64,000 nt of DNA from a bacterium YEK0313 (GTDB lineage Bacteria > Pseudomonadota > Alphaproteobacteria > Rhizobiales > Phreatobacteraceae). The notes below the pieces were generated by a model. It was not told the origin of the DNA. It ran no database searches and saw only the letters and a program-made list of their open reading frames with translations. Position numbers and translations under genes: made by a program. Below are positions 8,543 through 18,898 of this stretch, in pieces (the first letter of the stretch is position 1; each line of letters opens with the position of its first letter). The DNA lies in assembly GCA_000751295.2 (NCBI GenBank), contig CCMO02000001.1, forward strand, positions 3,562,615-3,626,614, written 5' to 3'.

Positions 8543-10105
8543 TCACGAACCCTCGGGAAACTCCTCCGGCACCCAGATCCGCACCTTGCCGATATTGCGG
8601 TCGTCGCGCTCGACCACCTCGAAGGCCAGCCCGCTGTCGACCACGCGCTCGTGGATCGCGGGCAGATGGCCGAGGCGCGAGAGCAGGTAACCTGCCAGCG
8701 TCGCATAGCGGTCGTGGCGATCGACGAGATTGGTGCCGATGAGGTCGCTCAGCCGGCGGATGTCGATCGCCCCGTCGACCAGCCAGGCCCCGTCCCCGGT
8801 CCGTTCGACCTGCGCGACCGCCTCGCCCTCGTCGGGAAACTCGCCCGCGATCGCCTCGAGCATGTCGGCCGGTGTCGCGATGCCCTCGAAGGCGCCGTGC
8901 TCGTCGACGATCAGCACCATCTGGATCGGGGCATGGCGCAGCTGCTCCATGACATAGAGCACCTTGGCGCTTTCATGCACCACGAGCGGCTGGCGCATGA
9001 CCCGCTGCCAGTCGATGGCGCCATTGTCGATCAGCCCGTCCAGCAGGTCCTTGACCAGCGCCACCCCGACGAAGTCGTCGATGCGCTGGCGCGCCAGGAC
9101 CACGCGCGAATGGGCGAGCGCGCGAATATCGGCCTTCTGACGTTCCGGCGGATCGTCGAGGTCGAGCCATTCCACCTTGTGGCGCGGCGACATGACCGAG
9201 CGGATCGGCCGCTCGGCGAGATCGAGGACACCGCGGATCATCGCCTTTTCCTGGGGCTTGAAGACCTCGGCCGCCGCGGTCTGCTCCGCGATCACGTCCG
9301 CCGTCTCGCCGAGCGGCCCCGCCTCCTTGCCGCCGCCCAGCAGGCGCAGGACGGCCGATGCCGTCCGGTCGCGCAGATCCATGGCGGAAATGGCCGGCAC
9401 GCGGTTGCGCCGGGCCACCTGGTTGGCGGCCTCGATCAGCACGGAGAAGCCGATGGCGGCATAGAGATAGCCCTTGGGGATGTGGAAGCCGAAGCCTTCG
9501 ACCACCAGGCTGAAGCCGATCATCATCAGGAAGCCGAGGCAGAGGATGATGACCGTCGGGTGCCGGCTGACGAAGCGCATGAGCGGTCCCGAGGCCGCCA
9601 GCATGACGGCCACCGCGATCACGACGGCGATCATCATGACCGCGACGTCGTCGACCATGCCGACCGCCGTGATGACGCTGTCGAGCGAGAAGACGAGATC
9701 GAGCACCACGATCTGCGCGATGACCTGCCAGAACACCGCATGGGCGACCCTGCCGCCATGGTGCTCCTGCGTCCCTTCCAGGCGATGGTGCAGCTCCATC
9801 GTGCCCTTGGCGAGCAGGAAGGCGCCGCCAAGGATCAGGATGATGTCGCGGCCGGAAAACGGCCAGCCGGCGAGCGAAAAGAGCGGCTGCCTGAGGCTGA
9901 CGATCCAGGCGATCGAGGCGAGGAGACCGAGCCGCATGATCAGCGCCAGCGACAGGCCGATGAGCCGGGCCCGGTTGCGCTGATGCGGCGGCAGCTTGTC
10001 GGCGAGGATGGCAATGAACACGAGATTGTCGATCCCGAGCACGATCTCCAGCGCGACGAGCGTGCCGAGACCGATCCAGGCATTGGGGTCGGCGATCCAT
10101 TCCAT
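8543..10105 (-). CDS. TerC-family membrane protein with CBS and CorC domains
   Basis: A 520-residue protein with three parts. Residues 1-230 are a TerC membrane domain with the acidic signatures EIVLGIDNLVFIAI and LVFSLDSVITAVGM. Residues about 290-410 are a CBS pair (SVMSPRHKVEW, LIVDEHGAFEGIATPADML). The C-terminal 80 residues are a CorC/HlyC transporter-associated domain. This is the E. coli YoaE-like architecture; relatives have been linked to manganese export. I set the start at the ATG at 10105, matching MEW-type starts of relatives with AGGA about 10 bases upstream; ATGs at 10114 and 10144 are alternatives. Monocistronic. Confidence 0.9.
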   Translation of the reverse strand: MEWIADPNAWIGLGTLVALEIVLGIDNLVFIAILADKLPPHQRNRARLIGLSLALIMRLGLLASIAWIVSLRQPLFSLAGWPFSGRDIILILGGAFLLAKGTMELHHRLEGTQEHHGGRVAHAVFWQVIAQIVVLDLVFSLDSVITAVGMVDDVAVMMIAVVIAVAVMLAASGPLMRFVSRHPTVIILCLGFLMMIGFSLVVEGFGFHIPKGYLYAAIGFSVLIEAANQVARRNRVPAISAMDLRDRTASAVLRLLGGGKEAGPLGETADVIAEQTAAAEVFKPQEKAMIRGVLDLAERPIRSVMSPRHKVEWLDLDDPPERQKADIRALAHSRVVLARQRIDDFVGVALVKDLLDGLIDNGAIDWQRVMRQPLVVHESAKVLYVMEQLRHAPIQMVLIVDEHGAFEGIATPADMLEAIAGEFPDEGEAVAQVERTGDGAWLVDGAIDIRRLSDLIGTNLVDRHDRYATLAGYLLSRLGHLPAIHERVVDSGLAFEVVERDDRNIGKVRIWVPEEFPEGS

Positions 10106-10219
10106 GGTCAGCATTGTCCTTTCGGCGTCCGGCCGGGCCGGCACAACGCCGTGCGACCGGCGGCGCGCTGCGGCGCCGTCGGGGTGAAATCGTCAGAAGG
10201 TTGGGTCAGGGAAGCAGGC

Positions 10220-10246
10220 GCTGGCACCACGAGACGCGGTGCCAGC
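10220..10246. other. Hairpin upstream of the TerC-like gene
   Basis: GCTGGCACC and GGTGCCAGC form a perfect 9-bp stem with a 9-base loop about 115 bp upstream of the TerC-like start. The stretch 10115-10395 otherwise holds no gene I can support. I looked for the yybP-ykoY (manganese) riboswitch core that often precedes terC-like genes and did not find it. The hairpin may be a leader structure or the terminator of the convergent-side GntR gene, which ends at 10396. Confidence 0.3.
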
Positions 10247-10395
10247 CGGCTTCGTGGCTGGGGACTGGATGGGTCTTCGCTGTCGCTGTCCGGCATTCGC
10301 CGCGGCCGATCCCGCCTGTCCGTTGCAAGGCGCGCATGATGCCAAGGCGCCCACCGCCGCTCAAGACGGCGGCACGATCCAGATTGCCGCACCCG

Positions 10396-11118
10396 TCAGC
10401 GGAAATAATCAGGATGGCGCGCCCGGATGGTCGGCCCGAAGGCGATCGACTTCGACAGATGCTCGCGGATCGCGGCCTGCGCGGCAGTCCCATCGCCCGC
10501 CTCGATCGTCGCGGCGATGGCAAAATGGTCGGCGACGACCTGCTGCGCCTTGCCCTCGACCGGCAGGTGCAGGCGGCGCAGCCGGTCGATCTGGCCGCTC
10601 TCGCGCCGCACCAGATGCCACAGATGCGCGACGCCCGCCGCCTCGTAGAGCAGTTCGTGGAAGGCGAGGTCGAGCGCCGCGAACGGATCGAGTTCGCCCC
10701 GGCCGGCCAGCCAGTCCTGTTGCTCGGCGATCGCCCTGAGCCGCTGCGCAAGCCCGGCGGGCGGCGTCTCCGCCAGCACCCTGGCGATCTCGATCTCGAT
10801 CGAGCGGCGCAGGAAATGGGCCTGGCGCGCCGCGTCGAGGTCGATCAGGCTGACGCGCGTCGCATGCTGGGGGAAGATGTCGACGAGGCCTTCGGCCCTC
10901 AGCCGCAGCAGGGCATCGCGCAGGGGCGTCGAGGAGACGGCGAAACGCGCCTGCAGTTCGGCTCGCGGCAGGGCCGCGCCGGGCGCCAGGACCAAACCGA
11001 CGATCTCGCCGCGCAAGGCCTCGAAGACGCGCACGGCCGCCTGCCGGGAATGATCGATCGGCCCGGGCGTGCCGCGCCCGGGCTCCGTCGCGCTCGTGCT
11101 GGCGTCCAGGACCATCAT
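10396..11118 (-). CDS. GntR-family repressor, FCD (FadR) subfamily
   Basis: A 240-residue regulator: an N-terminal winged helix (about 28-95, with LPRAELQARFAVSSTPLRDA as the recognition region) and an all-helical FCD effector domain with metal-ligand-like residues (D and H in DLAFHELLY, H in ADHFAI, H in REHLSKS). FCD regulators usually respond to organic acids or sugar acids and act as repressors. It is divergent from the IlvD/Edd dehydratase, and a palindrome at 11152-11169 lies between them, so it likely represses the dehydratase/aldolase operon and itself. Confidence 0.9.
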   Translation of the reverse strand: MMVLDASTSATEPGRGTPGPIDHSRQAAVRVFEALRGEIVGLVLAPGAALPRAELQARFAVSSTPLRDALLRLRAEGLVDIFPQHATRVSLIDLDAARQAHFLRRSIEIEIARVLAETPPAGLAQRLRAIAEQQDWLAGRGELDPFAALDLAFHELLYEAAGVAHLWHLVRRESGQIDRLRRLHLPVEGKAQQVVADHFAIAATIEAGDGTAAQAAIREHLSKSIAFGPTIRARHPDYFR

Positions 11119-11151
11119 GGCGCTCCCATAGCACGATCGCCTGTCGTTGAC

Positions 11152-11169
11152 ACGCTAATGCATTAGTGT
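11152..11169. promoter_or_regulatory. Palindromic operator, probably for the GntR repressor
   Basis: CTAATGCATTAG (11155-11166) is a perfect 12-bp palindrome extending to 18 bp with one mismatch, set 33 bp upstream of the GntR start and 168 bp upstream of the dehydratase. Size and symmetry fit a dimeric FCD-GntR regulator. Assignment rests on position. Confidence 0.5.
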
Positions 11170-11337
11170 TTCTGTCGACCCCTGCAAAGGAGGCGGTGCT
11201 TTTCCGCGACACTCGCTCGCCATGGTCGGCGTCCCCTGCCCGTTTGGATCGGTCCAGGTCCGAGGCGGGGCCAAGCCGGCGCCGGCCTTGTCGCCAAACC
11301 GCCCGAGCCAGACCGAGCCTCCGGGAGAGACGCTTCC

Positions 11338-13071
<1,734 letters not shown>

Positions 13072-13081
13072 GGGCCGGCCC

Positions 13082-13798
13082 ATGGCTCTTTCGGATGCGA
13101 CCCGCGCCAAGCTGAAGGGCGTCTCCACCGCCACGATCTGCACCGCGCTCTACAAGCGCGGCCTGCGCAACCAGTTCATCCAGGACGTCCGGCCGCTCAA
13201 TCCCGATCTCGGCACCATGGTCGGCGAAGCCTATACGCTGCGCTACATTCCCGCGCGCGAGGACCTCAACCCCTTGAGCGTCTTCCTCGACCGCGGCCAT
13301 CCCCAGCGGAAAGCCGTGGAGGAATGCCCGCCGGGCGCGGTGATGGTCATCGACAGCCGCAAGGATGCCCGCGCGGCTTCGGCCGGCGGCATCCTGGTGT
13401 CGCGCCTGATGAAGCGCGGGGTTGCCGGCATCGTCACCGATGGCGGCTTCCGCGACAGCCCCGAGATCGCCGGGCTCGCCATCCCCGCCTATCACAACCG
13501 GCCCTCGGCTCCGACCAACCTCACCCGCCACCAGGCGCTCGACATCAACGTGCCGATCGGCTGTGGCGACGCGCCGGTCTTCCCCGGCGATATCGTGGTC
13601 GGCGACGGCGAAGGCGTGGTGATCATTCCCGCCGACATCGCCGATGAGATCGCCGACGAGGCGGTGGAAATGACCGCCTTCGAGGATTTCGTCACCGAGA
13701 AGGTGCTGGAGGGCCGCTCGATCCTCGGCCTCTATCCGCCGACCGAGGAACAGTCGAAGGTCGACTTCGCCGCCTGGCGCAAGGCGAAGGGGCGCTGA
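13082..13798 (+). CDS. RraA-family protein, likely 4-hydroxy-2-oxoacid aldolase-type
   Basis: A 238-residue RraA-fold protein starting 8 bp after the dehydratase stop. The conserved active-site region GIVTDGGFRDSPEI carries the Arg-Asp pair that, with divalent metal, supports pyruvate-enolate chemistry in HMG/CHA-type aldolases; other RraA relatives only bind RNase E. The partner dehydratase would produce a 2-keto-3-deoxy acid, so an aldolase or hydratase-like step here is the best inference. The start at 13082 was chosen over an upstream in-frame start because the latter lies within the dehydratase gene. Confidence 0.82.
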   Translation: MALSDATRAKLKGVSTATICTALYKRGLRNQFIQDVRPLNPDLGTMVGEAYTLRYIPAREDLNPLSVFLDRGHPQRKAVEECPPGAVMVIDSRKDARAASAGGILVSRLMKRGVAGIVTDGGFRDSPEIAGLAIPAYHNRPSAPTNLTRHQALDINVPIGCGDAPVFPGDIVVGDGEGVVIIPADIADEIADEAVEMTAFEDFVTEKVLEGRSILGLYPPTEEQSKVDFAAWRKAKGR

Positions 13799-13852
13799 GC
13801 CAGGCGTCGGTCCTGGTGCGGCGGCGCACCGCAACGCGATCTGCCACACATG

Positions 13853-13881
13853 TGCGAGGAGGCCGCCTGGGCTTCCTCGCA
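13853..13881 (+). terminator. Probable terminator of the dehydratase/RraA operon
   Basis: TGCGAGGA and TCCTCGCA form an 8-bp stem with a 13-base loop, 55 bp after the RraA stop, followed by ATTCTTGCC with only a weak T-run. Confidence 0.45.
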
Positions 13882-14296
13882 TTCTTGCCAATGATTTCGA
13901 TTTCCGGGGCACATTGACGCCCGTCAATCGCAGTATTGGCCAATCTACATTCGCTTCACTTCTGCGGAACTGCGAAAAAGCCGATCATCTTCGCACTGAT
14001 ACATTTGCGCAACAGATAACAATTTCGGCTGTTACGTTTCATTCCAGTCCAATTCACTTCACCTGGCTCCAAGCCGGATCTCCCGGTACACGATAATTTC
14101 CCCCTTCCACATGGTCGGAACCGCAGGCGACGTCATGGGCGCGCGCCGAGGGGGAACATTGACGAGATCTTATTTGCCGCGCCGCGCGGCTCCGGCGACG
14201 GCCCGAAGGCCCAGCCACGGCACCGGCACGTCCAGACCTTCGGCGATCTCGGCCATCGCATCGACCAAGCATTCCCAGATCACACACGGAGCACAC
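13882..14296. other. Gene-free AT-richer intergenic stretch with a TTGAC-N4-GTCAA box
   Basis: No credible coding frame. From about 13910 to 14100 the base composition is visibly less GC-rich than the neighbours, as expected of a promoter region. TTGACGCCCGTCAA at 13914-13927 matches the FNR/FixK consensus exactly in both half-sites. The next gene starts 370 bp downstream, so if functional the site may serve a small RNA or a distant promoter. Confidence 0.35.
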
Positions 14297-14854
14297 ATGA
14301 AACACCAAGGCATTACACGCCGCCGCATCCTGGTTTCCGTCGCGAACACGAGCGCATTGTTCGTCGCGATGACGCCGGCGCTCGCGCAGAACGCCGAATC
14401 CTGCGAACAGCACGGCGGCAAGATGTTCGCCTCCACCTGCAATATCGGAACCAGGCCGGCGCCGTTCAATGTCGTCTATACCGGCAGATCCCAAAGGCCC
14501 GACTTCGGCCCCCTGTTCACCATCACCAACACGTCCAGTCGCATCCTCAGGGTGCAGCATTTTCTGGGCTTCCTTTACGACAAAGACGGCAAGCAGCTCG
14601 CCTTCCAGTTGGGCGGAGGCGGCGAGAGCTGGTTCACGGGATCCGGCCCCTTCGTCCTCGATCTGAAGCCCGGCGAGTCGGGGGAGCACCCGCTTTACAG
14701 TTCCAAAAGATCATGGCCGCCCGAGATGGCTTCGTTCCAGGGCGAGGTCAACGAATGGACGATCCCCAACAACATGGCCGGCATAGCCAGGTTCAGACGC
14801 GAAATCACGCTCCCGCAGATGGCGGCGCGGCCGAGCGGCGGCTGGCCGCAATAG
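14297..14854 (+). CDS. Exported protein of unknown function
   Basis: A 185-residue protein. The N-terminus TRRRILVSVANTSALFVAM, ending ALAQ near residue 33, looks like a signal peptide and has a twin-arginine flavour. The mature part contains two Cys (SCEQHGGKMFASTCN) that could form a disulfide, and a region (FTITNTSSRILRVQHFLGFL) resembling a beta-sandwich. I do not recognise the family. GGAG lies 5 bases ahead of the ATG. It stands alone between a long upstream region and the convergent glycosylase gene. Confidence 0.65.
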   Translation: MKHQGITRRRILVSVANTSALFVAMTPALAQNAESCEQHGGKMFASTCNIGTRPAPFNVVYTGRSQRPDFGPLFTITNTSSRILRVQHFLGFLYDKDGKQLAFQLGGGGESWFTGSGPFVLDLKPGESGEHPLYSSKRSWPPEMASFQGEVNEWTIPNNMAGIARFRREITLPQMAARPSGGWPQ

Positions 14855-15029
14855 CGAGAGGCACCGCTGATGACCGTTGGTTGCACCTCGCACATTGCGG
14901 CTCACGTTCGGCAGTGCGCGAGGCCTTCAGCGGTCCGACGCGCCGGCGTCCCCGGCCGCCGGTATCAGTCTGCAAGACGCGATGGCCGACCATGGCCATC
15001 CTCGCGGCGGCACCTTGCTCGGGCTCGCT

Positions 15030-16256
15030 CTATCGCCGTAGCGCCAACGCCAGATCCCCGCGGCCCTTGATCTCGACCGTCTCCAGGCCGAGCCAGCCCG
15101 CCATCAGTTGGAGCTCGGCCATCAAGGGCTCGATCACCGCAGCCGGCGCGACGCCCGGCTCGGCATGGGCGGCCTGCACCACCAGCGTCGAGCGGGCGCG
15201 GTCGGCCTTCAGGTCGGCGCGGCCGACGATCGTGTCGCCGAGCACGAAGGGCAGCACGTAATAGCCGTGCGTGCGCTTGTGCTCGGGCACGTAGATTTCG
15301 AGCCGGATACGGGCGCCGAACAGGGCTTCGGTGCGCTCGCGCTGCCAGACGAGCGGGTCGAAGGGCGCGAGCAGCGCGCGCGCTTCGATGCGCCGCGGGA
15401 TGCGCGCGCCGCGGGCGAGATAGCCGGGCTTCGACCAGCCCTCGACCGTCACCGGCTGCAGCTCGCCGCTGTCGACGAGGCTCGCCACCGCCGCGCGGGC
15501 ATCGGCCACCTCCAGCCGGAAATAGTCGCGCAGGCAGCGCTCGGTAGCGACGCCCATCGCGCGCGCGGCGATGCCGACCAGGTGCCGGTGCGCTTCGGCC
15601 TCGTCGGGCGTCGGCGCTGCGACGACGTGGTGGGGCAGCACGCGCTCGGTCAGGTCGTAGACCCTTTCGAAGGCGCCCCGGCGTGTCCGTGTCGTGACCT
15701 CACCGGCCCAGAACAGCCACTCGATGGCGCGCTTGCCGTCGGACCAGCCCCACCAGCCGCCCTCGCCGCGATGGTCGTGCGACAGCTCGCTCGCCGCCAG
15801 CGGACCGCGATCGGCAATCTCGCGCCGCACCTCGCCGATCAATTCGCCGCGCTCCCGGCCGAACTTGGCGAGCCCGGAATAGATGCCTTCGCCGCGCGCG
15901 GCGCGCGCCATGCGCCAGCGCAGCACCGGCTGCAGCTCCACCGGCATGTAGGAGGCCTCATGCCCCCAATATTCGAACAGGCTGCGCTTGCGCCCGCCAT
16001 AGGCGAGCTGGTCGAGATCGTCGGTGTCGTAGCGACCGAGCCGGGAAAAGCCCGGCAAGGTGTGGGCGCGGGCGACGACATTGACGGAATCGATCTGCAC
16101 GACGCCGAGTCGCTCGACCATGGCCTTGAGGTCGCGCCGGCGCGCCGGCTGTTCGCCCCGCTCGCCGCCGAACCCCTGGGCGGCGAGCACGATGCGCCGG
16201 GCCTGTTTGAGCGAAAGACTGTCTGAACGGCGCGGAATCGGGATCATGCCACCCAT
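15030..16256 (-). CDS. YcaQ/AlkZ-family DNA glycosylase (winged-helix)
   Basis: A 408-residue protein of the HTH_42 superfamily. The catalytic QxD signature is present as VVQIDSVNVVARAH (Gln54, Asp56), followed by the typical FEYWGHEASYMP segment and repeated winged-helix modules. Characterised relatives unhook interstrand crosslinks or excise alkylated bases. The ATG at 16247 (third codon downstream) has a slightly better ribosome site (GGGTGG). It is last in a minus-strand run behind the TctC gene (39-bp gap) but probably independent in function. Confidence 0.88.
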   Translation of the reverse strand: MGGMIPIPRRSDSLSLKQARRIVLAAQGFGGERGEQPARRRDLKAMVERLGVVQIDSVNVVARAHTLPGFSRLGRYDTDDLDQLAYGGRKRSLFEYWGHEASYMPVELQPVLRWRMARAARGEGIYSGLAKFGRERGELIGEVRREIADRGPLAASELSHDHRGEGGWWGWSDGKRAIEWLFWAGEVTTRTRRGAFERVYDLTERVLPHHVVAAPTPDEAEAHRHLVGIAARAMGVATERCLRDYFRLEVADARAAVASLVDSGELQPVTVEGWSKPGYLARGARIPRRIEARALLAPFDPLVWQRERTEALFGARIRLEIYVPEHKRTHGYYVLPFVLGDTIVGRADLKADRARSTLVVQAAHAEPGVAPAAVIEPLMAELQLMAGWLGLETVEIKGRGDLALALRR

Positions 16257-16295
16257 GATAGAACCGTTGCCACGCCATCCAAGCCGGGTCTCGCC

Positions 16296-17294
16296 TTATT
16301 GCGGCTCGATGCCCGCGGACTTGACGATGTCGCGATAGCGGTCGCGTTCGGCGGCGCTGAAGGCCGCGAATTCGTCGGGCGAATTCGGCGCCGCCACGGC
16401 CCCGATCTCCTTCAGCTTGGCGATCACGTCGGGCTGCGAATAGATGCGCTTCACCTCGGCCGAGATCAGCTCGACGACCGGCCGCGGCGTGCCGGCGGGC
16501 GCGAACAGGCCGTGCCAGGTGGCGACGTCGAAGCCCGGTAGGGTCTCGGCGATGGCCGGCACGTCCGGCGCGGTCGGGCTGCGCTCGCGGCTGGTGACGG
16601 CGATGGCGCGGACGGTGCCGCCCTGCGCCTGTGGCCAGGCCAGCGTCATGTTGTCGAAGGCAAGGTCGAGATGGCCGCCGGCCAGCGCGTTCATGATCTC
16701 GTTCGAGCTGCGGAACGGGATATGCGTCATCTTCGCCCCGGTCATGTTCTGGAAGATCTCGGCCGGGATATGGTTGGAGGCGCCGATGCCGGAGGAGCCA
16801 TAGTTCAGCTTGCCGGAATTGGCCCGCACATAGGTGATCAGCTCGGGCAGCGTGCGTGCCGGAATGCGTGGATTGATCACCAGCAGGTTCGGCAGCGTCG
16901 CGAACAGGCTGACGGTCTGGAAGTCCTTGCCCGGATCGTAGGGCAGCGACTTGTAGACATAGGGCGCGATGGCATGGGTGCTGGCCGTGCCGACGAACAG
17001 CGTATAGCCGTCATTGGCCTGCCGCGCGGCATGGCCGGCGCCGACGGTGCCGCCCGCCCCCGCCCGGTTCTCGACCACGAAGGGCACGCCGAACTTCTGC
17101 TGCATCGCCTGGGCGAAAATGCGCGCGAACAGGTCGGTCGTGCCGCCGGCCGTGAACGGCACGATGACCGTCACCTGGCGCTGCGGCCAGTTGGCCTGGG
17201 CCGGCGCCGCTGCCGTCTGCGCCCCGGCTCCGCCGGCCAGGCCGGCGACGGCCAGAAGGCTCGCCGCCAGCGTCGCAAAGATCAATCTTTTCAT
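16296..17294 (-). CDS. TctC/Bug-family periplasmic solute receptor (orphan)
   Basis: A 332-residue extracytoplasmic binding protein: signal peptide (1-25), then the family hallmark VIVPFTAGGTTDLFARIFAQ, NRAGAGGTVGAGHAA, and LNYGSSGIGASNHIPAEIF. Such receptors bind carboxylates and usually hand them to TctAB membrane partners, but no TctAB genes are nearby, so it is an orphan, as is common for this family. It lies 195 bp behind the amidohydrolase of the phosphotransferase/PLP-enzyme operon and may supply that pathway's substrate. Confidence 0.88.
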   Translation of the reverse strand: MKRLIFATLAASLLAVAGLAGGAGAQTAAAPAQANWPQRQVTVIVPFTAGGTTDLFARIFAQAMQQKFGVPFVVENRAGAGGTVGAGHAARQANDGYTLFVGTASTHAIAPYVYKSLPYDPGKDFQTVSLFATLPNLLVINPRIPARTLPELITYVRANSGKLNYGSSGIGASNHIPAEIFQNMTGAKMTHIPFRSSNEIMNALAGGHLDLAFDNMTLAWPQAQGGTVRAIAVTSRERSPTAPDVPAIAETLPGFDVATWHGLFAPAGTPRPVVELISAEVKRIYSQPDVIAKLKEIGAVAAPNSPDEFAAFSAAERDRYRDIVKSAGIEPQ

Positions 17295-17489
17295 GGAGCT
17301 CCTCCCATATCCTCTGATTGCGGGCTTCCTTGCATGGAAGCTCCTATGCTCAGATGCTAGCGTGGATTCCGCCGGGCGGCTATGGCCGTGAGCGGCAGGA
17401 ATCGCGCGCGCGGAGCAGCATTGCCGTGCGGCCGCGCGGCACCCGCGGACCAGGCCCGTGGAAGGCGGGGAAGGAACGGATTTCGCGGT

Positions 17490-18884
17490 TCAGCCGCCGA
17501 GCCAATTGAGCTCGCGCGACGGCCGGGCGATGTCGGGATTGTCGGCTTGCATGCGCTCCCAGACACGCCGGACAACCGTGTCGGCCTCGGCGATCAGGGC
17601 GTCCTCGTCGATGGTCAGCACCTTGCGGTCGCGCATGACGAAGGCGCCGTCGACCATCACCGAATGGACGATGCCGGGGTGGCCGTAATGCACGATGTTG
17701 GAGACGAGCCGGATCAGCGGCCGGAGCGCCGGGACATTCAGGTCGATGACGGCGAGGTCGGCCTTCTTGCCGATCGCGATCGAGCCGATCTCGGCGCCGG
17801 CGCCGACCGAATGGGCGCCGGCCCGCGTGACCGCGTCCAGCACCTCGTCCGGCGACGGTGAAACACCGCCCTCTTCCGTCCGGCCGCGGCCGGTGCGGTG
17901 GATGATCGAGCCGAAGGCCATGGCCTGGAACATGTCCTCGCTCATATTGTCCGTGCCGAAGGCGATGCGCACGCCGGCATCCCGGATCGGGCCGATCAGC
18001 GCCTTGTGCGCGCCGCGCCGGGAAATGCTCGCCGGCGTATGCGCCATCTGCACGCCGCGCTCCGCGAGCAGCGCAATGTCCGCTTCCGTGCAGAAGGTCC
18101 AATGGGCCGCGACGAGGTCAGGACCGAGAAAGCCCTCCCGGTCGAGATAGGCGGCGGAGGTCAGCCCGTGAAGGGCCTTGACCGCCGCGACCTCCCCAGG
18201 GCTTTGCGACAGATGGATCGTCCGGGTCAGGCCATGGCGGACGGCCAGCGCGTTGAGCTTGGCCAGCATGACCGGCGAGCAATTGTCCGGCGCATGGGCC
18301 GCCACCTGGCAGCGCACCCGGTCGCCGTGGCTGCCGTGCATGGTTTCGATGAGCGCGCTCGCCCGCTCGATGAACGCGGCGCCGAAGGCCTCGTCCACGG
18401 CATAGTCGCCATGGCGGATGCGGCGCGTGTCGATGTCGGCGCAGGATTCCGACAGCCACAGCCTGAGGCCGGTCGCCGCCATGGCGCCGGCATAGGTCGT
18501 GACATGACGGAACGGGTCGACCAGCGTCGTGGTGCCGCTGCGGATCGCCTCGAGGCAACCGAGCGTCGCGACGATCTGGCGTTCCTCGGCGGTCATCACG
18601 TAGGAGACCGGCGTCATGTAGCGACAGATCGCATCGCCCGCCCAATCCTCGACGGTGCCGCGCAGCGCCATCAGGACGGTGTGGGTATGGGCGTTGATCA
18701 GTCCCGGCAGCACGGCAAGCCGCCGGCCGTCGAAGCGCTCGAACGCCGGATAGAGCGCTTCGAGCTCATGTGTCGGCCCGAGCGCAACGATCCGGCCGCC
18801 GTCCACCGCGATGGCGTGATGCTCCAGGACACGCCGTTCTTCGTCGCCGGTGACGACGACCGTATCCGTTATCAGCAGCCCCAT
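17490..18884 (-). CDS. Amidohydrolase-superfamily deaminase/hydrolase
   Basis: A 464-residue metal-dependent hydrolase of the ATZ/TRZ type (the family of 8-oxoguanine, guanine and S-adenosylhomocysteine deaminases). The beta-barrel metal site shows HTH in GLINAHTHT (His66, His68), further His residues in CQVAAHAPDN and TRTIHLSQSPGEV, and the Asp of FGTDNMSED. I chose the ATG at 18884, preceded by GAGGAG; longer in-frame readings run into the aminotransferase gene. It begins 14 bp after the PLP enzyme stop, so it is co-transcribed. The substrate is unknown; a nitrogen-containing compound is likely. Confidence 0.87.
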   Translation of the reverse strand: MGLLITDTVVVTGDEERRVLEHHAIAVDGGRIVALGPTHELEALYPAFERFDGRRLAVLPGLINAHTHTVLMALRGTVEDWAGDAICRYMTPVSYVMTAEERQIVATLGCLEAIRSGTTTLVDPFRHVTTYAGAMAATGLRLWLSESCADIDTRRIRHGDYAVDEAFGAAFIERASALIETMHGSHGDRVRCQVAAHAPDNCSPVMLAKLNALAVRHGLTRTIHLSQSPGEVAAVKALHGLTSAAYLDREGFLGPDLVAAHWTFCTEADIALLAERGVQMAHTPASISRRGAHKALIGPIRDAGVRIAFGTDNMSEDMFQAMAFGSIIHRTGRGRTEEGGVSPSPDEVLDAVTRAGAHSVGAGAEIGSIAIGKKADLAVIDLNVPALRPLIRLVSNIVHYGHPGIVHSVMVDGAFVMRDRKVLTIDEDALIAEADTVVRRVWERMQADNPDIARPSRELNWLGG

Positions 18885-18898
18885 GCGGGACGCTCCTC

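Noticed and set aside
10115..10395. yybP-ykoY manganese riboswitch upstream of the TerC-like gene
   Set aside because: Checked because of the gene family; only a simple hairpin is present and the conserved core was not found.
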